Part shown: positions 8,441 to 19,085 of the stretch, piece by piece | Position numbering within the stretch: the first letter of the stretch is position 1 | Layout of the letters: each line of letters starts with the position of its first letter | DNA from: CAHJXF01 sp038254545 | GTDB taxonomy: Bacteria > Pseudomonadota > Gammaproteobacteria > Burkholderiales > Burkholderiaceae_D | Length of the DNA: 64,000 bases | Direction of reading: 5' to 3' | Assembly (NCBI GenBank): GCA_038254545.1 | Contig: JBBSGB010000003.1 | Location: 1 to 64,000 of the forward strand | Made by a program: the position numbers and the translations under genes | Notes under the pieces: generated by a model | What the model was told of the DNA's origin: nothing | The model's database searches: none | Seen by the model: the letters and a program-made list of their open reading frames with translations, nothing else

Positions 8441-9241
8441 ATGCAGCAGCGCCGTAAATTGGTCGTCGGAAACTGGAAGATGAACGGCGGCCTCGAGGCC
8501 AATGCCGCGCTGCTTTCGTCCCTGGTTTCGGCATTGCGCACAAGCGAGTTCAACTGCGATGTAGCGGTTTGCGTCCCGTTTCCGTTCCTTGCACAGGCCC
8601 AGCAGGAACTCGCGGGATCGAAGGTCGCACTCGGTTCGCAGAATGTGAGCGAATTCGAGAGCGGCGCGTACACCGGCGAAGTGTCCGCCTCGATGCTCAA
8701 GGAGTTCGGCTGTCGCTATGCGATCGTCGGTCATTCCGAGCGGCGCATGTGGTTCGGCGACACCGATGAACGCGTCGCTGCCAAGGCCGAGCGGGCGATC
8801 GCGACGGGATTGACAGCGATCGTTTGTGTCGGTGAGACGCTCGCGGAGCGCGAGCGGGGCAGGGCGGCGGCAATCGTCGAAGGCCAGTTGGATGCGGTGC
8901 TGGAACGTCTGGGCGCCGCAGGACTCGCAAAGTGCGTCGTCGCCTACGAGCCGGTGTGGGCGATCGGCACCGGCAAGACCGCCAGTCCCGACGAGGCGCA
9001 GGCGATGCACGCGGCGATTCGCGCGCACGTCGTCAAGCGTGACAAGGACGTGGCGTCGCGCCTGACGATTCTTTATGGCGGCAGCGTCAAGGCTGGAAAC
9101 GCAGCCGCGTTGTTCGAGAGCGGGGACATCGATGGCGGCCTGATCGGGGGCGCATCGCTGATCGCAAAAGATTTCATGGGGATTGCAGAGGCTGCGAGTG
9201 CGGCCGCGCGATCCTCGACACAGTTGTCGGTATCGGAATGA
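8441..9241 (+). CDS. tpiA: Triosephosphate isomerase
   Basis: This glycolytic enzyme interconverts dihydroxyacetone phosphate and glyceraldehyde 3-phosphate. The 266-residue TIM barrel shows KLVVGNWKMNGG (phosphate-site Asn and catalytic Lys), AIVGHSERR (electrophilic His), YEPVWAIGTGKTASPDEAQ (catalytic Glu and flexible loop) and YGGSVKAGN with GGLIGGASL at the phosphate grip. The ATG at 8441 is the nearest start before the first beta strand. The longer upstream frame runs back through the previous gene. secG follows after 11 bases, the usual tpiA-secG pair. Confidence 0.96.
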   Translation: MQQRRKLVVGNWKMNGGLEANAALLSSLVSALRTSEFNCDVAVCVPFPFLAQAQQELAGSKVALGSQNVSEFESGAYTGEVSASMLKEFGCRYAIVGHSERRMWFGDTDERVAAKAERAIATGLTAIVCVGETLAERERGRAAAIVEGQLDAVLERLGAAGLAKCVVAYEPVWAIGTGKTASPDEAQAMHAAIRAHVVKRDKDVASRLTILYGGSVKAGNAAALFESGDIDGGLIGGASLIAKDFMGIAEAASAAARSSTQLSVSE

Positions 9242-9252
9242 ATTGAAAGCGT

Positions 9253-9681
9253 ATGGATATCCTGAGCAAGATCGTTTATGCAGTGATGTTGTTGTCGGCC
9301 ATCGGCATCGTCGTGCTGGTGCTCCTTCAGCACGGCAAGGGCGCGGACATGGGCACAGGCTTCGGTGCCGGCGCGTCGGGCAGCCTGTTCGGCGCGACCG
9401 GATCGGCCAATTTTCTGAGCCGCACAACCGCGGTCCTGGCCGCCGTGTTCTTCATCAGCACGCTCGCGCTCGCGTATTTCGCGACCAACCGGCCGAGGGT
9501 CGGTGGCAGCGTGATGCAGAACCTGCCTGCGCAGACCGCGCCTGTCGTTCCGGGGAATCCTGCCGATCCTGCTTTGAAGACGGCTCCTGCGCCGGCGAAT
9601 CAGCCGTCGCTTGCTGCGCCGTCGGCCGAGAAGGGTTCGCCGTCTCCTGACGCGGGCAAGCCGGCGGAAATTCCGAAGTAA
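9253..9681 (+). CDS. secG: Preprotein translocase subunit SecG
   Basis: SecG is the small accessory subunit of the SecYEG channel. The 142-residue protein has two membrane helices (about 5-24 and 53-73) joined by HGKGADMGTGFGAGASGSLF, the hallmark cytoplasmic loop. The remainder is a Pro/Ala-rich tail of about 60 residues ending GKPAEIPK, longer than in enterobacterial SecG but usual in this group. It is probably co-transcribed with tpiA and lies directly upstream of tRNA-Leu. Confidence 0.93.
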   Translation: MDILSKIVYAVMLLSAIGIVVLVLLQHGKGADMGTGFGAGASGSLFGATGSANFLSRTTAVLAAVFFISTLALAYFATNRPRVGGSVMQNLPAQTAPVVPGNPADPALKTAPAPANQPSLAAPSAEKGSPSPDAGKPAEIPK

Positions 9682-9777
9682 GGCAGTAGGTTTCGCCCCT
9701 GCGTTCGTGACCGGACCCGAGGGATGAGACAATTCGTTTTCGGCGATTCGCCGCAGTTGATGCGGGTCGCCACACAT

Positions 9778-9863
9778 GCCGACGTGGTGAAATTGGTAGA
9801 CACGCTATCTTGAGGGGGTAGTGGCGAAAGCTGTGCGAGTTCGAGTCTCGCCGTCGGCACCAC
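9778..9863 (+). tRNA. tRNA-Leu (anticodon GAG)
   Basis: The acceptor arms GCCGACG (9778-9784) and CGTCGGC (9853-9859) pair perfectly, followed by an encoded ACCA. The D-arm contains TTGGTAGACACG. The anticodon stem is CTATC/GGTAG with the loop TTGAGGG, giving anticodon GAG for CUU/CUC leucine codons. A long variable arm typical of class II tRNAs follows, then the T-loop TTCGAGT. It lies between secG and nuoA, a location conserved in related bacteria. Confidence 0.96.
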
Positions 9864-9916
9864 AGTTTGACATCGACCGTTGGTTCGATCGAGGCAGGAC
9901 CAGTCAGGATCGCTCC

Positions 9917-10276
9917 GTGTTGCTCGAAAATTATTTTCCGGTCCTTCTCTTCATCCTCGTCGGCTCGGGCGTCGGCCTTGCCGCCGTGACGCTCGGCAAT
10001 TTCATCGCGCCGAACAATCCGGACAGCGAGAAACTCTCGCCCTACGAGTGCGGCTTCGAGGCCTTCGAGGACGCGCGCATGAAGTTCGATGTGCGCTATT
10101 ACCTGATCGCGATCCTCTTCATCCTGTTCGACCTCGAGACCGCGTTCTTCTTTCCCTGGGCCGTGGCGTTGCGCGATCTTGGTCTCTACGGCTACCTGAC
10201 GATGGTGGTGTTCGTGATCGAATTCCTCGTCGGGTTCTGGTACATCTGGAAGAAGGGCGCGCTCGATTGGGAGTGA
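9917..10276 (+). CDS. nuoA: NADH-quinone oxidoreductase subunit A
   Basis: NuoA is a three-helix membrane subunit at the quinone-site end of complex I. The protein has 119 residues. YECGFEAFEDARMKFDVRYY is the conserved loop that lies near the quinone channel, followed by LIAILFILFDLETAFFFPWA. I chose a GTG start at 9917 because AGGA lies seven bases upstream and the product then begins at the first membrane helix. The longer frame would run into tRNA-Leu. It is the first gene of the nuo operon. Confidence 0.94.
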   Translation: MLLENYFPVLLFILVGSGVGLAAVTLGNFIAPNNPDSEKLSPYECGFEAFEDARMKFDVRYYLIAILFILFDLETAFFFPWAVALRDLGLYGYLTMVVFVIEFLVGFWYIWKKGALDWE

Positions 10277-10306
10277 ACCCAATGAGACGAACTTGAGAGT
10301 ATCCGA

Positions 10307-10786
10307 ATGAGCATCGAAGGCAAACTTTCCGAAGGCTTCGTCACGACGAAGATCGACAACGTCATCAACTGGGTGCGCACCGGTTCGATGTGGCCGATGA
10401 CGTTCGGCCTGGCGTGCTGCGCGGTCGAGATGATGCATGCGGGCGCGGCGCGTTACGACCTCGATCGCTTCGGCGTCGTGTTCCGTCCCAGCCCGCGCCA
10501 GTCCGACGTGATGATCGTCGCGGGCACCTTGTGCAACAAGATGGCGCCCGCGTTGCGCAAGGTCTACGACCAGATGACCGAGCCACGCTGGGTGATCTCG
10601 ATGGGTTCGTGCGCGAACGGCGGCGGCTACTACCACTACTCGTATTCGGTGGTGCGCGGCTGCGATCGCATCGTGCCGGTCGATGTCTATGTACCCGGCT
10701 GTCCACCCACGGCCGAGGCCTTGATGTACGGCATCCTGCAGTTGATGAACAAGATCAAGCGCGAAAGCACGATCGCGCGTTCCTGA
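10307..10786 (+). CDS. nuoB: NADH-quinone oxidoreductase subunit B
   Basis: NuoB carries cluster N2, the last iron-sulfur centre before quinone. The 159-residue protein shows GLACCAVEMMHAGAARYDLD (tandem Cys), VISMGSCANGGGYYHYSYSV and VPGCPPTAEAL, the four Cys ligands of N2. It sits in the peripheral arm at the membrane interface. It lies 30 bases after nuoA and 27 before nuoC. Confidence 0.97.
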   Translation: MSIEGKLSEGFVTTKIDNVINWVRTGSMWPMTFGLACCAVEMMHAGAARYDLDRFGVVFRPSPRQSDVMIVAGTLCNKMAPALRKVYDQMTEPRWVISMGSCANGGGYYHYSYSVVRGCDRIVPVDVYVPGCPPTAEALMYGILQLMNKIKRESTIARS

Positions 10787-10813
10787 CGAATTTTCAGAAC
10801 CCCGCCACCTCGC

Positions 10814-11429
10814 ATGACGACGCGTCTCGAAACGCTGGAAGCCAACCTGCGCGCCACGCTCGGCGATTCGATCAGGAGTCTGGTCGTTGCGCGTGGGGAA
10901 TTGACGCTCGTCGTCGATGCGAAGAATTATCTCGTGGTTGCAACAACGCTTCGCGATCACGTCGATCTGGGCTTCGAGCAACTGCTCGACTTGTGCGGTG
11001 TCGATTACCAGACGCATGGCGAAGGCGCATGGACGGGGCTGCGCTTCGCCGCAGTCTCGCATCTGCTGTCGATGAAGAACAACTGGCGAGTGCGCCTGCG
11101 CAGCTTCGCGATCGACGACGACTTCCCGGTGCTCGCGTCGCTGACCGGCGTGTGGTCGTCGGCCAATTGGTACGAGCGCGAAGCCTTCGATCTCTACGGC
11201 ATCGTGTTCGAAGGCCACAACGACCTGCGCCGCATCCTCACCGACTACGGTTTCGTCGGCCATCCGTTCCGCAAGGACTTTCCGATCTCGGGCAACGTCG
11301 AGATGCGCTACGACCCCGAGCAGAAGCGGGTCATCTACCAGCCTGTCACGATCGAGCCGCGCGAGATCGTGCCGCGCGTGATTCGCGAAGAAGGCTACGG
11401 CGCCGCGCAATACGGCAACCCGACCGCTC

Positions 11430-11437
<8 letters not shown>
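10814..11437 (+). CDS. nuoC: NADH-quinone oxidoreductase subunit C
   Basis: This is the 30-kDa subunit of the connecting module. The 207-residue protein contains LCGVDYQTHG, VWSSANWYEREAFDLYGIVF and HNDLRRILTDYGFVGHPFRK, the family signature. It is separate from NuoD here, unlike the fused NuoCD of E. coli. It overlaps the nuoD start by eight bases, so the two are probably translationally coupled. Confidence 0.96.
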
Positions 11438-12679
<1,242 letters not shown>

Positions 12680-12683
<4 letters not shown>

Positions 12684-13093
12684 GAGTTTTCAACGCATTG
12701 TTCGCGGCGCTGGCGATGATGATCGCGCTCGCATTTTCTTCCGCCTTTGCGCAGGACGATCCCAAAGCCGGCGACGACTTCCTCAAGTTGATCGACGCGA
12801 AGCAGTACGCGCAGAGCTGGGATGTCGCGTCCGATTATTTCAAGCAGTCGGTTTCGCGCAGCGACTGGGTCAGCCAGGTCAGACAGGCGCGCCAGCCGCT
12901 GGGCGACGTCGTGGTTCGCAGCATGAAAAAATCCGAGCCGCAGAAAAATCCCCCCGGCGCACCGCCGGGAGACTATCTGCTGTTGACCTTCGATACGAAG
13001 TTCGCCAACAGCGAACCGTCGCGCACCGAGACGCTTCCGCTGATCAAGGGCGCCGACGGTCGCTGGCGCGCGGTCGGTTATTTCATTCGATGA
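12680..13093 (+). CDS. Small exported DUF4019-like protein inside the nuo operon
   Basis: The 137-residue protein has a signal peptide (residues 1-24, ending SSAFAQD). The mature domain reads AGDDFLKLIDAKQYAQSWDV, then FKQSVSRSDWVSQVRQARQP, a Pro-rich turn PPGAPPGDYLLLTFDT, and ends GRWRAVGYFIR. This pattern (a QYAQSWD helix, SDW..QV..R..LG, then beta strands and a W-R-x-x-G-Y-x-I/R end) fits the DUF4019 family, whose function is unknown. Its ATG overlaps the nuoD stop as ATGA, so it is translated with the complex I genes. It would act in the periplasm. It is not a known complex I subunit, and whether it helps assembly or is a passenger cannot be told. Confidence 0.75.
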
Positions 13094-13103
13094 GGATGCG
13101 ATC

Positions 13104-13640
13104 ATGAACGCTGTCGTCGAACAACAACGTCCGCTTTGGCTTGAGCAAGTCAGCACGCGTTGGCGCGAGGTGCTTGACGATCAGAACCTGCGCGACTTGC
13201 CCTACAAGATCGAAACCAATCGGGCGGGGCAATTGATCATGAGTCCGGCAAAGAACATACATGCCTTCTATCAGGGGCGAATCTCGAAGATGCTTGGACA
13301 AGAGCTTGGCGGCCATACCTTCGCCGAGTGCTCTGTCGCCACGCCCGAGGGTGTCAAAGTGCCCGACGTCGCGTGGTGTTCGGACGATTTTCTTTCGCGT
13401 TATGGATTCGAAGATCCCTGTTCCATCACCCCGGAGATTTGCGTCGAAATCAAGTCTCCGTCGAACGCTGAATCCGAGTTGCAGGCGAAGGTGCGCCTTT
13501 ATCTCGATGCGGGTGCGATCGAAGTGTGGCTCGCCGATGCGAAAGGCGGCGTGCGCGCGTATGGACGCGGCGGCGCACTCGCCGCATCCGGCTTAGGCAT
13601 CGACATCTCGACCGTCGCTCTCGACCCGCCGTACGCATGA
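13104..13640 (+). CDS. Uma2 family (DUF820) PD-(D/E)XK nuclease-like protein inside the nuo operon
   Basis: The 178-residue protein shows the restriction-endonuclease-like core of Uma2 proteins: YKIETNRAGQLIMSPAK near the start, GVKVPDVAWCSDDF with the metal-binding Asp (about residue 89), PEICVEIKSPSN with the E-x-K pair (about 113-115), and KVRLYLDAGAIEVWLAD near the end. Uma2 proteins are abundant in cyanobacteria and scattered elsewhere, and their role is unclear. It starts ten bases after the DUF4019-like gene and overlaps the nuoE start as ATGA, so it lies fully within the operon. No partner toxin, antitoxin or transposase is next to it. Confidence 0.82.
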   Translation: MNAVVEQQRPLWLEQVSTRWREVLDDQNLRDLPYKIETNRAGQLIMSPAKNIHAFYQGRISKMLGQELGGHTFAECSVATPEGVKVPDVAWCSDDFLSRYGFEDPCSITPEICVEIKSPSNAESELQAKVRLYLDAGAIEVWLADAKGGVRAYGRGGALAASGLGIDISTVALDPPYA

Positions 13641-14179
13641 TGACCGTGACCGATCGCATCGCCGAGCCTCTATCGCGTCTGCTCACCGACGACGCCTATC
13701 GCCGCATCGATCGCGAGGTCTCGAAGTTTCCGCCCGACGCCAAGCAGTCTGCGGTGATGGCCGCGCTCGGCATCGCGCAGGACGAGCAGGGCTGGCTGTC
13801 GGTCGAGGTGATGGCCGATGTCGCGGACTACCTCGGCCTGCCCGCGATCGCGGTGCAGGAGGTCGCGACCTTCTACAACATGTACAACATCCGGCCGGTG
13901 GGTCGCCACAAGATCACGGTCTGCACCAACCTGCCGTGCGCGTTGTCGGGCGGCGCGCATGCCGCCGACCATCTGAAGCAGAAGCTCGGCATCGATTTTC
14001 GCGAGACCACGACCGATGGAAACTTCACGCTGCAGGAAGGCGAGTGCCTGGGCGCGTGTGGCGACGCGCCGGTGATGATCTTGAACAACAAGCGGATGCT
14101 GAGCTGGATGAGCGACGAGAAGATCGATGCGCTGCTCGTCGAACTCGCTGGCGATCCGGTCGCGCCGAACGAATCATGA
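13637..14179 (+). CDS. nuoE: NADH-quinone oxidoreductase subunit E
   Basis: This is the 24-kDa subunit of the NADH-oxidising module, binding 2Fe-2S cluster N1a. The protein has 180 residues. EVATFYNMYNIRPVGRHKI precedes CTNLPCALSGG and GECLGACGDAPVMI, which hold the four Cys ligands. Two adjacent ATG codons (13637 and 13640) are possible starts. The first overlaps the Uma2 stop. The gene overlaps nuoF by four bases. Confidence 0.95.
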   Translation: MMTVTDRIAEPLSRLLTDDAYRRIDREVSKFPPDAKQSAVMAALGIAQDEQGWLSVEVMADVADYLGLPAIAVQEVATFYNMYNIRPVGRHKITVCTNLPCALSGGAHAADHLKQKLGIDFRETTTDGNFTLQEGECLGACGDAPVMILNNKRMLSWMSDEKIDALLVELAGDPVAPNES

Positions 14180-15588
14180 CTACGCCTGCGATGAACACTT
14201 CGATCCACGACCTTCACATCTCCCCGCAGATCATGGCGGGGCTCGATGGCGAGAACTGGCGCATCGCGGACTACGAAGCGCGCGACGGCTACCAGGCCTT
14301 GCGCAAGATCGTCGACGAGAAGATCACGCCCGAGCAGGTGGTGGCCACCGTCAAGGCATCCGCCTTGCGCGGTCGCGGCGGGGCGGGCTTTCCGACGGGA
14401 TTGAAGTGGAGCTTCATGCCGCGCCAGTTCCCGGGCCAGAAGTATCTGGTGTGCAATTCGGACGAAGGCGAGCCGGGCACGTTCAAGGATCGCGACATCC
14501 TGCGCTACAACCCGCACAGCCTGATCGAAGGGATGATCATCGGCGCGTATGCGATGGGCATCACGGTCGGCTACAACTACATCCACGGCGAGATCTGGGC
14601 CGAGTACGAACGCTTCGAGGAAGCCTTGGACGAAGCGCGCGCCGCGGGATATCTCGGCGACAACATTCTCGGCTCGGGTTTCTCGTTCCAGCTGCACGGC
14701 TTTCACGGCTACGGCGCCTATATCTGCGGCGAAGAGACCGCGTTGCTCGAATCGCTCGAAGGCAAGAAGGGCCAGCCGCGTTTCAAGCCGCCGTTTCCCG
14801 CAAGCTTCGGCCTCTATGGCAAGCCGACCACGATCAACAACACCGAGACCTTCGCAGCCGTGCCGTGGATCATCCGCAACGGCGCCGATGCGTTCCTCAA
14901 GGTCGGGCGGACCAACAACGGCGGCACCAAGATCTTCTCGGTATCGGGCGATGTGGAGCGCCCTGGCAATTTCGAGATCCCTTTGGGCACGCCGTTTTCG
15001 AAACTGCTCGAACTCGCCGGCGGCATGCGCGGCGGCAAGAAGTTGAAGATGGTGATCCCCGGCGGATCGTCTGCGCCCGTCGTTCCCGGCGACCAGATGA
15101 TGCAGACCGACATGGACTACGACTCGATCGCGAAGGCGGGGTCGATGCTGGGGTCGGGTGCGGTGATCGTGATGGACGAGACGCGCTGCGCGGTCGCGTC
15201 CCTGCAGCGTCTCGCGTACTTCTATTTCGAGGAATCGTGCGGCCAATGCACGCCGTGTCGTGAAGGCACCGGCTGGATGTATCGCGTGATCCATCGCATC
15301 GAGCATGGCGAAGGACGCATGGAAGACCTCGATCTCTTGCTGTCGGTGGCCGACAACATCCAGGGCCGCACCATCTGCGCGTTGGGTGACGCGGCGGCGA
15401 TGCCGGTGCGCGCGTTCGTGAAGAATTATCGCGACGAGTTCGAGTATCACATCAAGAACAAGCAGTGCCTCGTTGGTCCCGGCGCGCACAAGCACGCCGC
15501 ACACGAGACGCCGCTCGAGCGCGCGCAAGAGCACGAGCAGATTGAGCCCGCTGAGGTCCAGCGCCATCCCGTTTCCATCGATTCATAG
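14176..15588 (+). CDS. nuoF: NADH-quinone oxidoreductase subunit F
   Basis: This is the 51-kDa subunit, which binds NADH, FMN and 4Fe-4S cluster N3. The 470-residue protein has the NADH/FMN site in ALRGRGGAGFPTGLKWSF and CNSDEGEPGTFKDRDIL, a second Gly-rich turn in YICGEETALLESLEGKKG, and the cluster in SCGQCTPCREGTGW with the fourth Cys in GRTICALGDAAAMP. After the conserved core a 25-residue Glu/His-rich tail makes it slightly longer than E. coli NuoF. The start overlaps nuoE as ATGA. Confidence 0.96.
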   Translation: MTTPAMNTSIHDLHISPQIMAGLDGENWRIADYEARDGYQALRKIVDEKITPEQVVATVKASALRGRGGAGFPTGLKWSFMPRQFPGQKYLVCNSDEGEPGTFKDRDILRYNPHSLIEGMIIGAYAMGITVGYNYIHGEIWAEYERFEEALDEARAAGYLGDNILGSGFSFQLHGFHGYGAYICGEETALLESLEGKKGQPRFKPPFPASFGLYGKPTTINNTETFAAVPWIIRNGADAFLKVGRTNNGGTKIFSVSGDVERPGNFEIPLGTPFSKLLELAGGMRGGKKLKMVIPGGSSAPVVPGDQMMQTDMDYDSIAKAGSMLGSGAVIVMDETRCAVASLQRLAYFYFEESCGQCTPCREGTGWMYRVIHRIEHGEGRMEDLDLLLSVADNIQGRTICALGDAAAMPVRAFVKNYRDEFEYHIKNKQCLVGPGAHKHAAHETPLERAQEHEQIEPAEVQRHPVSIDS

Positions 15589-15593
15589 CCGCC

Positions 15594-17987
15594 ATGATTC
15601 AACTCCAGGTCGACGGCAAGCCGGTCGAAGTCAAGGAAGGCAGCATGGTGATGGACGCTGCCAACCAGCTCGGCATATACGTCCCGCATTTCTGTTATCA
15701 CAAGAAGCTCACGATCGCGGCCAACTGCCGCATGTGCCTGGTCGATATCGAGAAGGCGCCCAAGCCCATGCCCGCGTGCGCGACGCCGGTCACCGCCGGC
15801 ATGATCGTGCGCACCGCGTCCGAGAAGGCGATCCAGGCGCAGAAGGGCGTGATGGAGTTCCTTCTGATCAACCATCCGCTCGACTGTCCGATCTGCGACC
15901 AGGGCGGCGAGTGCCTGCTGCAGGATCTCGCGGTCGGCTACGGCGGCTCGAACTCGCGCTACGCCGAAGAGAAGCGTGTCGTCTTCCACAAGGACGTGGG
16001 GCCGCTGATCTCGATGGAAGAGATGACGCGTTGCATCCACTGCACGCGTTGCGTGCGCTTCGGTCAGGAGATCGCGGGCGTGATGGAGTTCGGCATGTTG
16101 GGTCGGGGCGAGCACGCCGAGATCACGACCTTCGTCGGCAAGACCGTGGACTCCGAGCTGTCGGGCAACATGATCGACATCTGTCCGGTGGGTGCGCTCA
16201 CGTCCAAGCCGTTCCGCTATACCGCGCGCACGTGGGAATTGTCGCGCCGCAAGTCGGTGAGCCCGCACGATGGGCTGGGCTCGAACGTGATCGTGCAGGT
16301 CAAGAACAACCGCGTGATGCGCGTCCTTCCGCTCGAGAACGAAGCGATCAACGAGTGCTGGATTTCCGACAAGGATCGCTTCTCGTACGAAGGGCTCAAT
16401 GTGCCCGATCGTCTGACCAGGCCGATGCTAAGGGATCGTACACAGGGTGGAGATGCGTGGCGCGAAGTCGATTGGCCCGAAGCGCTCGAGTTCGTCGCGG
16501 CCGGTTTGAAGCGCGTCGTCGACGCCGAAGGTGCCTCGCAGATTGCCGCGCTCGGGTCGCCACATTCGACGCTCGAGGAATTGCATCTGCTGCAGAAGCT
16601 GATGCGCGGTCTCGGCTCGGACAACATCGATACGCGTCTGCGTCAAAGCGACTTCAGCGCGGGCGCTGGGTCTAACGACGCGGTCGCGCCGTGGCTGGGC
16701 ATGTCGGTCGCGCAATTCGCCGAACTCGATCGCGTGCTCGTGATCGGCTCGTTCCTTCGCAAGGATCAGCCGTTGCTCGCGCAGCGTCTGCGTCAGGCGA
16801 CCAAGCGCGGTGCGTTGTTGTCGGTGCTGCACGCGGTCGATGACGACCTGCTGATGCCGGTGGCGAACAAGTTGATCGCGCCGCCGTCGCAATGGGTCGA
16901 GGCACTCGGCTCGGTCGCATCGGCGAATGCGTCGTCGTCCGCGGCATCGTCCCCCTCGAATGAAGTCGCGCGCGCGATCGCGAAGAGCTTCACATCGGGT
17001 TCATCGAAAGCGATCCTGCTCGGCAGTGCAGCGGTCCAGCATCCGCAGTTCGCGCAGATCGTAGCGGCCGCGCAGGCGCTTGCCGCAGTGACCGGCGCGA
17101 AGCTCGGTTTCCTTACCGAAGCCGCGAACAGCGTCGGCGCGCACATCGCGCAGGCTTATCCGATCCAGGGCGGCATGAACGCGGCCGCGATGCTCGAGCA
17201 ACCGCGGCGCGCCTACGTGCTGCTCAACGTCGAGCCCGAGCTCGATATCGCCAATCCCGTCGCCGCGCGCGCGGCGTTGGGAAATGCGGAACTCGTTGTC
17301 GCGATGACCACGTTCAAGAGCGCCGTCGACAGCCACGCGAACGTGATGCTGCCGATCGCGCCGTTCACCGAGACCTCGGGCACTTTCGTGAACACCGAGG
17401 GTCGCGCGCAAAGTTTCAACGGCACCGTCAAGCCGCTTGGCGAAGCTCGCCCCGCATGGAAGGTCTTGCGCGTGCTCGGCAACCTGCTCGGTCTGGAAGG
17501 TTTCGAATACGAAAGCTCGGAAGCGGTGCGCACCGAAGTCACCGGCGGCGCGAGCGATTTGTCTGCACGTTGCGGGGCGTTCGATGCGCAAGGCACGAGC
17601 GAATCGGCGACGGAAGCTGCGGCTGCGTCCGTACCCGGCAGCCTCGAACGCATCGCCGATGTGCCCATCTACTTCGCCGATGCTCTCGTGCGCCGCGCGG
17701 CGCCGCTGCAACAGACCAACGATGCCGCGCCGCCGACTGCGCGCATCAATGGCCGCGCGCTCGCGTCGCTCGGCCTCGTGTCGGGCGATCGCGTGCGCGT
17801 CGCGATGAACGGCGGCGAAGCGGTGGTTGCTTGCACGCGCGACGAGACTGTCGCTGACGGCTGCGTGCGTCTCGCGGCCGCGCATGCATTGACTGCCGGC
17901 TTGCCGTCGCTGTTCGGGGCGGTATCGATCACAAAGGTCGCGAGCACCAACGCGAGTGAGACCTCCACCGAAGCGGTGCGTGCATGA
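15594..17987 (+). CDS. nuoG: NADH-quinone oxidoreductase subunit G
   Basis: This is the 75-kDa iron-sulfur subunit. The protein has 797 residues. An N-terminal ferredoxin domain carries PHFCYHKKL and NCRMCLVDIEK, a His/Cys segment reads HPLDCPICDQGGECLLQDLA, and another cluster site reads CIHCTRCVRFGQEIAG. After about residue 215 comes a molybdopterin-oxidoreductase-like domain without a visible molybdenum active site, as usual for NuoG. The C-terminal half is Ala/Ser-rich and diverged. It overlaps nuoH by four bases. Confidence 0.95.
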   Translation: MIQLQVDGKPVEVKEGSMVMDAANQLGIYVPHFCYHKKLTIAANCRMCLVDIEKAPKPMPACATPVTAGMIVRTASEKAIQAQKGVMEFLLINHPLDCPICDQGGECLLQDLAVGYGGSNSRYAEEKRVVFHKDVGPLISMEEMTRCIHCTRCVRFGQEIAGVMEFGMLGRGEHAEITTFVGKTVDSELSGNMIDICPVGALTSKPFRYTARTWELSRRKSVSPHDGLGSNVIVQVKNNRVMRVLPLENEAINECWISDKDRFSYEGLNVPDRLTRPMLRDRTQGGDAWREVDWPEALEFVAAGLKRVVDAEGASQIAALGSPHSTLEELHLLQKLMRGLGSDNIDTRLRQSDFSAGAGSNDAVAPWLGMSVAQFAELDRVLVIGSFLRKDQPLLAQRLRQATKRGALLSVLHAVDDDLLMPVANKLIAPPSQWVEALGSVASANASSSAASSPSNEVARAIAKSFTSGSSKAILLGSAAVQHPQFAQIVAAAQALAAVTGAKLGFLTEAANSVGAHIAQAYPIQGGMNAAAMLEQPRRAYVLLNVEPELDIANPVAARAALGNAELVVAMTTFKSAVDSHANVMLPIAPFTETSGTFVNTEGRAQSFNGTVKPLGEARPAWKVLRVLGNLLGLEGFEYESSEAVRTEVTGGASDLSARCGAFDAQGTSESATEAAAASVPGSLERIADVPIYFADALVRRAAPLQQTNDAAPPTARINGRALASLGLVSGDRVRVAMNGGEAVVACTRDETVADGCVRLAAAHALTAGLPSLFGAVSITKVASTNASETSTEAVRA

Positions 17988-19081
17988 TCGACTGGATCAC
18001 GCTCAACGGGCAGTCGACGTTCGGCTCGGTCTGGCCGCTGGTCTGGAATGTCGTCAAGATCATCTGCGTCGTGCTGCCGTTGATCATCGCGGTCGCGTAC
18101 CTCACCTTGTGGGAGCGCAAGGTGATCGGCTGGATGCATGTGCGCATCGGCCCGAACCGCGTTGGCCCGCTCGGCCTGCTGCAGCCGTTTGCCGACGTGC
18201 TCAAACTGCTGTTGAAAGAGATCATCGTCCCGTCGAATGCGAGCAAGGGCCTGTTCCTGATCGCGCCGATGATGACGATCATGCCGGCGATCGCCGCGTG
18301 GGCGGTGATTCCATTCGGGCCCAACGCCGCGGTAGGCAACGTCAACGCGGGTCTGCTCTACATCATGGCGATCACGTCGCTCGAGGTGTACGGCATCATC
18401 ATCGCGGGCTGGGCATCGAACTCGAAGTACGCGTTCCTGGGCGCGATGCGCGCTTCGGCGCAGATGGTCTCGTACGAAATCGCGATGGGCTTCGCGCTGG
18501 TCGTCGTGCTGATGGTCACCGGCAGCATGAACCTGACCGACATCGTGGGCAGCCAGTCGCGCGGCATGTTCGCTTCTTGGGGTCTCGACTTCATGTCGTG
18601 GAACTGGCTGCCGCTGCTGCCGATCATGATCGTTTACTTCGTCTCGGGCGTGGCCGAGACCAATCGCCATCCGTTCGACGTCGTCGAAGGCGAATCCGAG
18701 ATCGTCGCCGGTCACATGGTCGAGTACTCGGGCATGGGCTTCGCGATGTTCTTCCTCGCCGAGTACATGAACATGATCCTGATCTCGGCACTGGCCGCGA
18801 TCATGTTCCTGGGCGGCTGGTCCGCGCCGATCTCGTTCTCGCTGATCGGCATGCAGACGCCGCAATGGATCGTCGATTCGATGGCGTTCTGGAATTGGGT
18901 GTGGCTGTTCGGCAAGACCATGTTCATGGTCACGTTCTTCATCTGGTTCCGCGCGACCTTTCCGCGCTATCGCTACGACCAGATCATGCGGCTGGGCTGG
19001 AAGGTCTTCATTCCGCTGACGATCGCGTGGCTGATGATCGTGGGCCTGTGGATGCAGACACCGTGGAATATCTGGAAGTAG
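17984..19081 (+). CDS. nuoH: NADH-quinone oxidoreductase subunit H
   Basis: This membrane subunit forms the quinone entry chamber and the first proton path. The 365-residue protein has eight or more membrane helices. TLWERKVIGWMHVRIGPNRV and ETNRHPFDVVEGESEIVAGH are the two diagnostic cytoplasmic loops with conserved Arg and acidic residues. It ends seven bases before nuoI. Confidence 0.97.
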   Translation: MIDWITLNGQSTFGSVWPLVWNVVKIICVVLPLIIAVAYLTLWERKVIGWMHVRIGPNRVGPLGLLQPFADVLKLLLKEIIVPSNASKGLFLIAPMMTIMPAIAAWAVIPFGPNAAVGNVNAGLLYIMAITSLEVYGIIIAGWASNSKYAFLGAMRASAQMVSYEIAMGFALVVVLMVTGSMNLTDIVGSQSRGMFASWGLDFMSWNWLPLLPIMIVYFVSGVAETNRHPFDVVEGESEIVAGHMVEYSGMGFAMFFLAEYMNMILISALAAIMFLGGWSAPISFSLIGMQTPQWIVDSMAFWNWVWLFGKTMFMVTFFIWFRATFPRYRYDQIMRLGWKVFIPLTIAWLMIVGLWMQTPWNIWK

Positions 19082-19085
19082 AGCC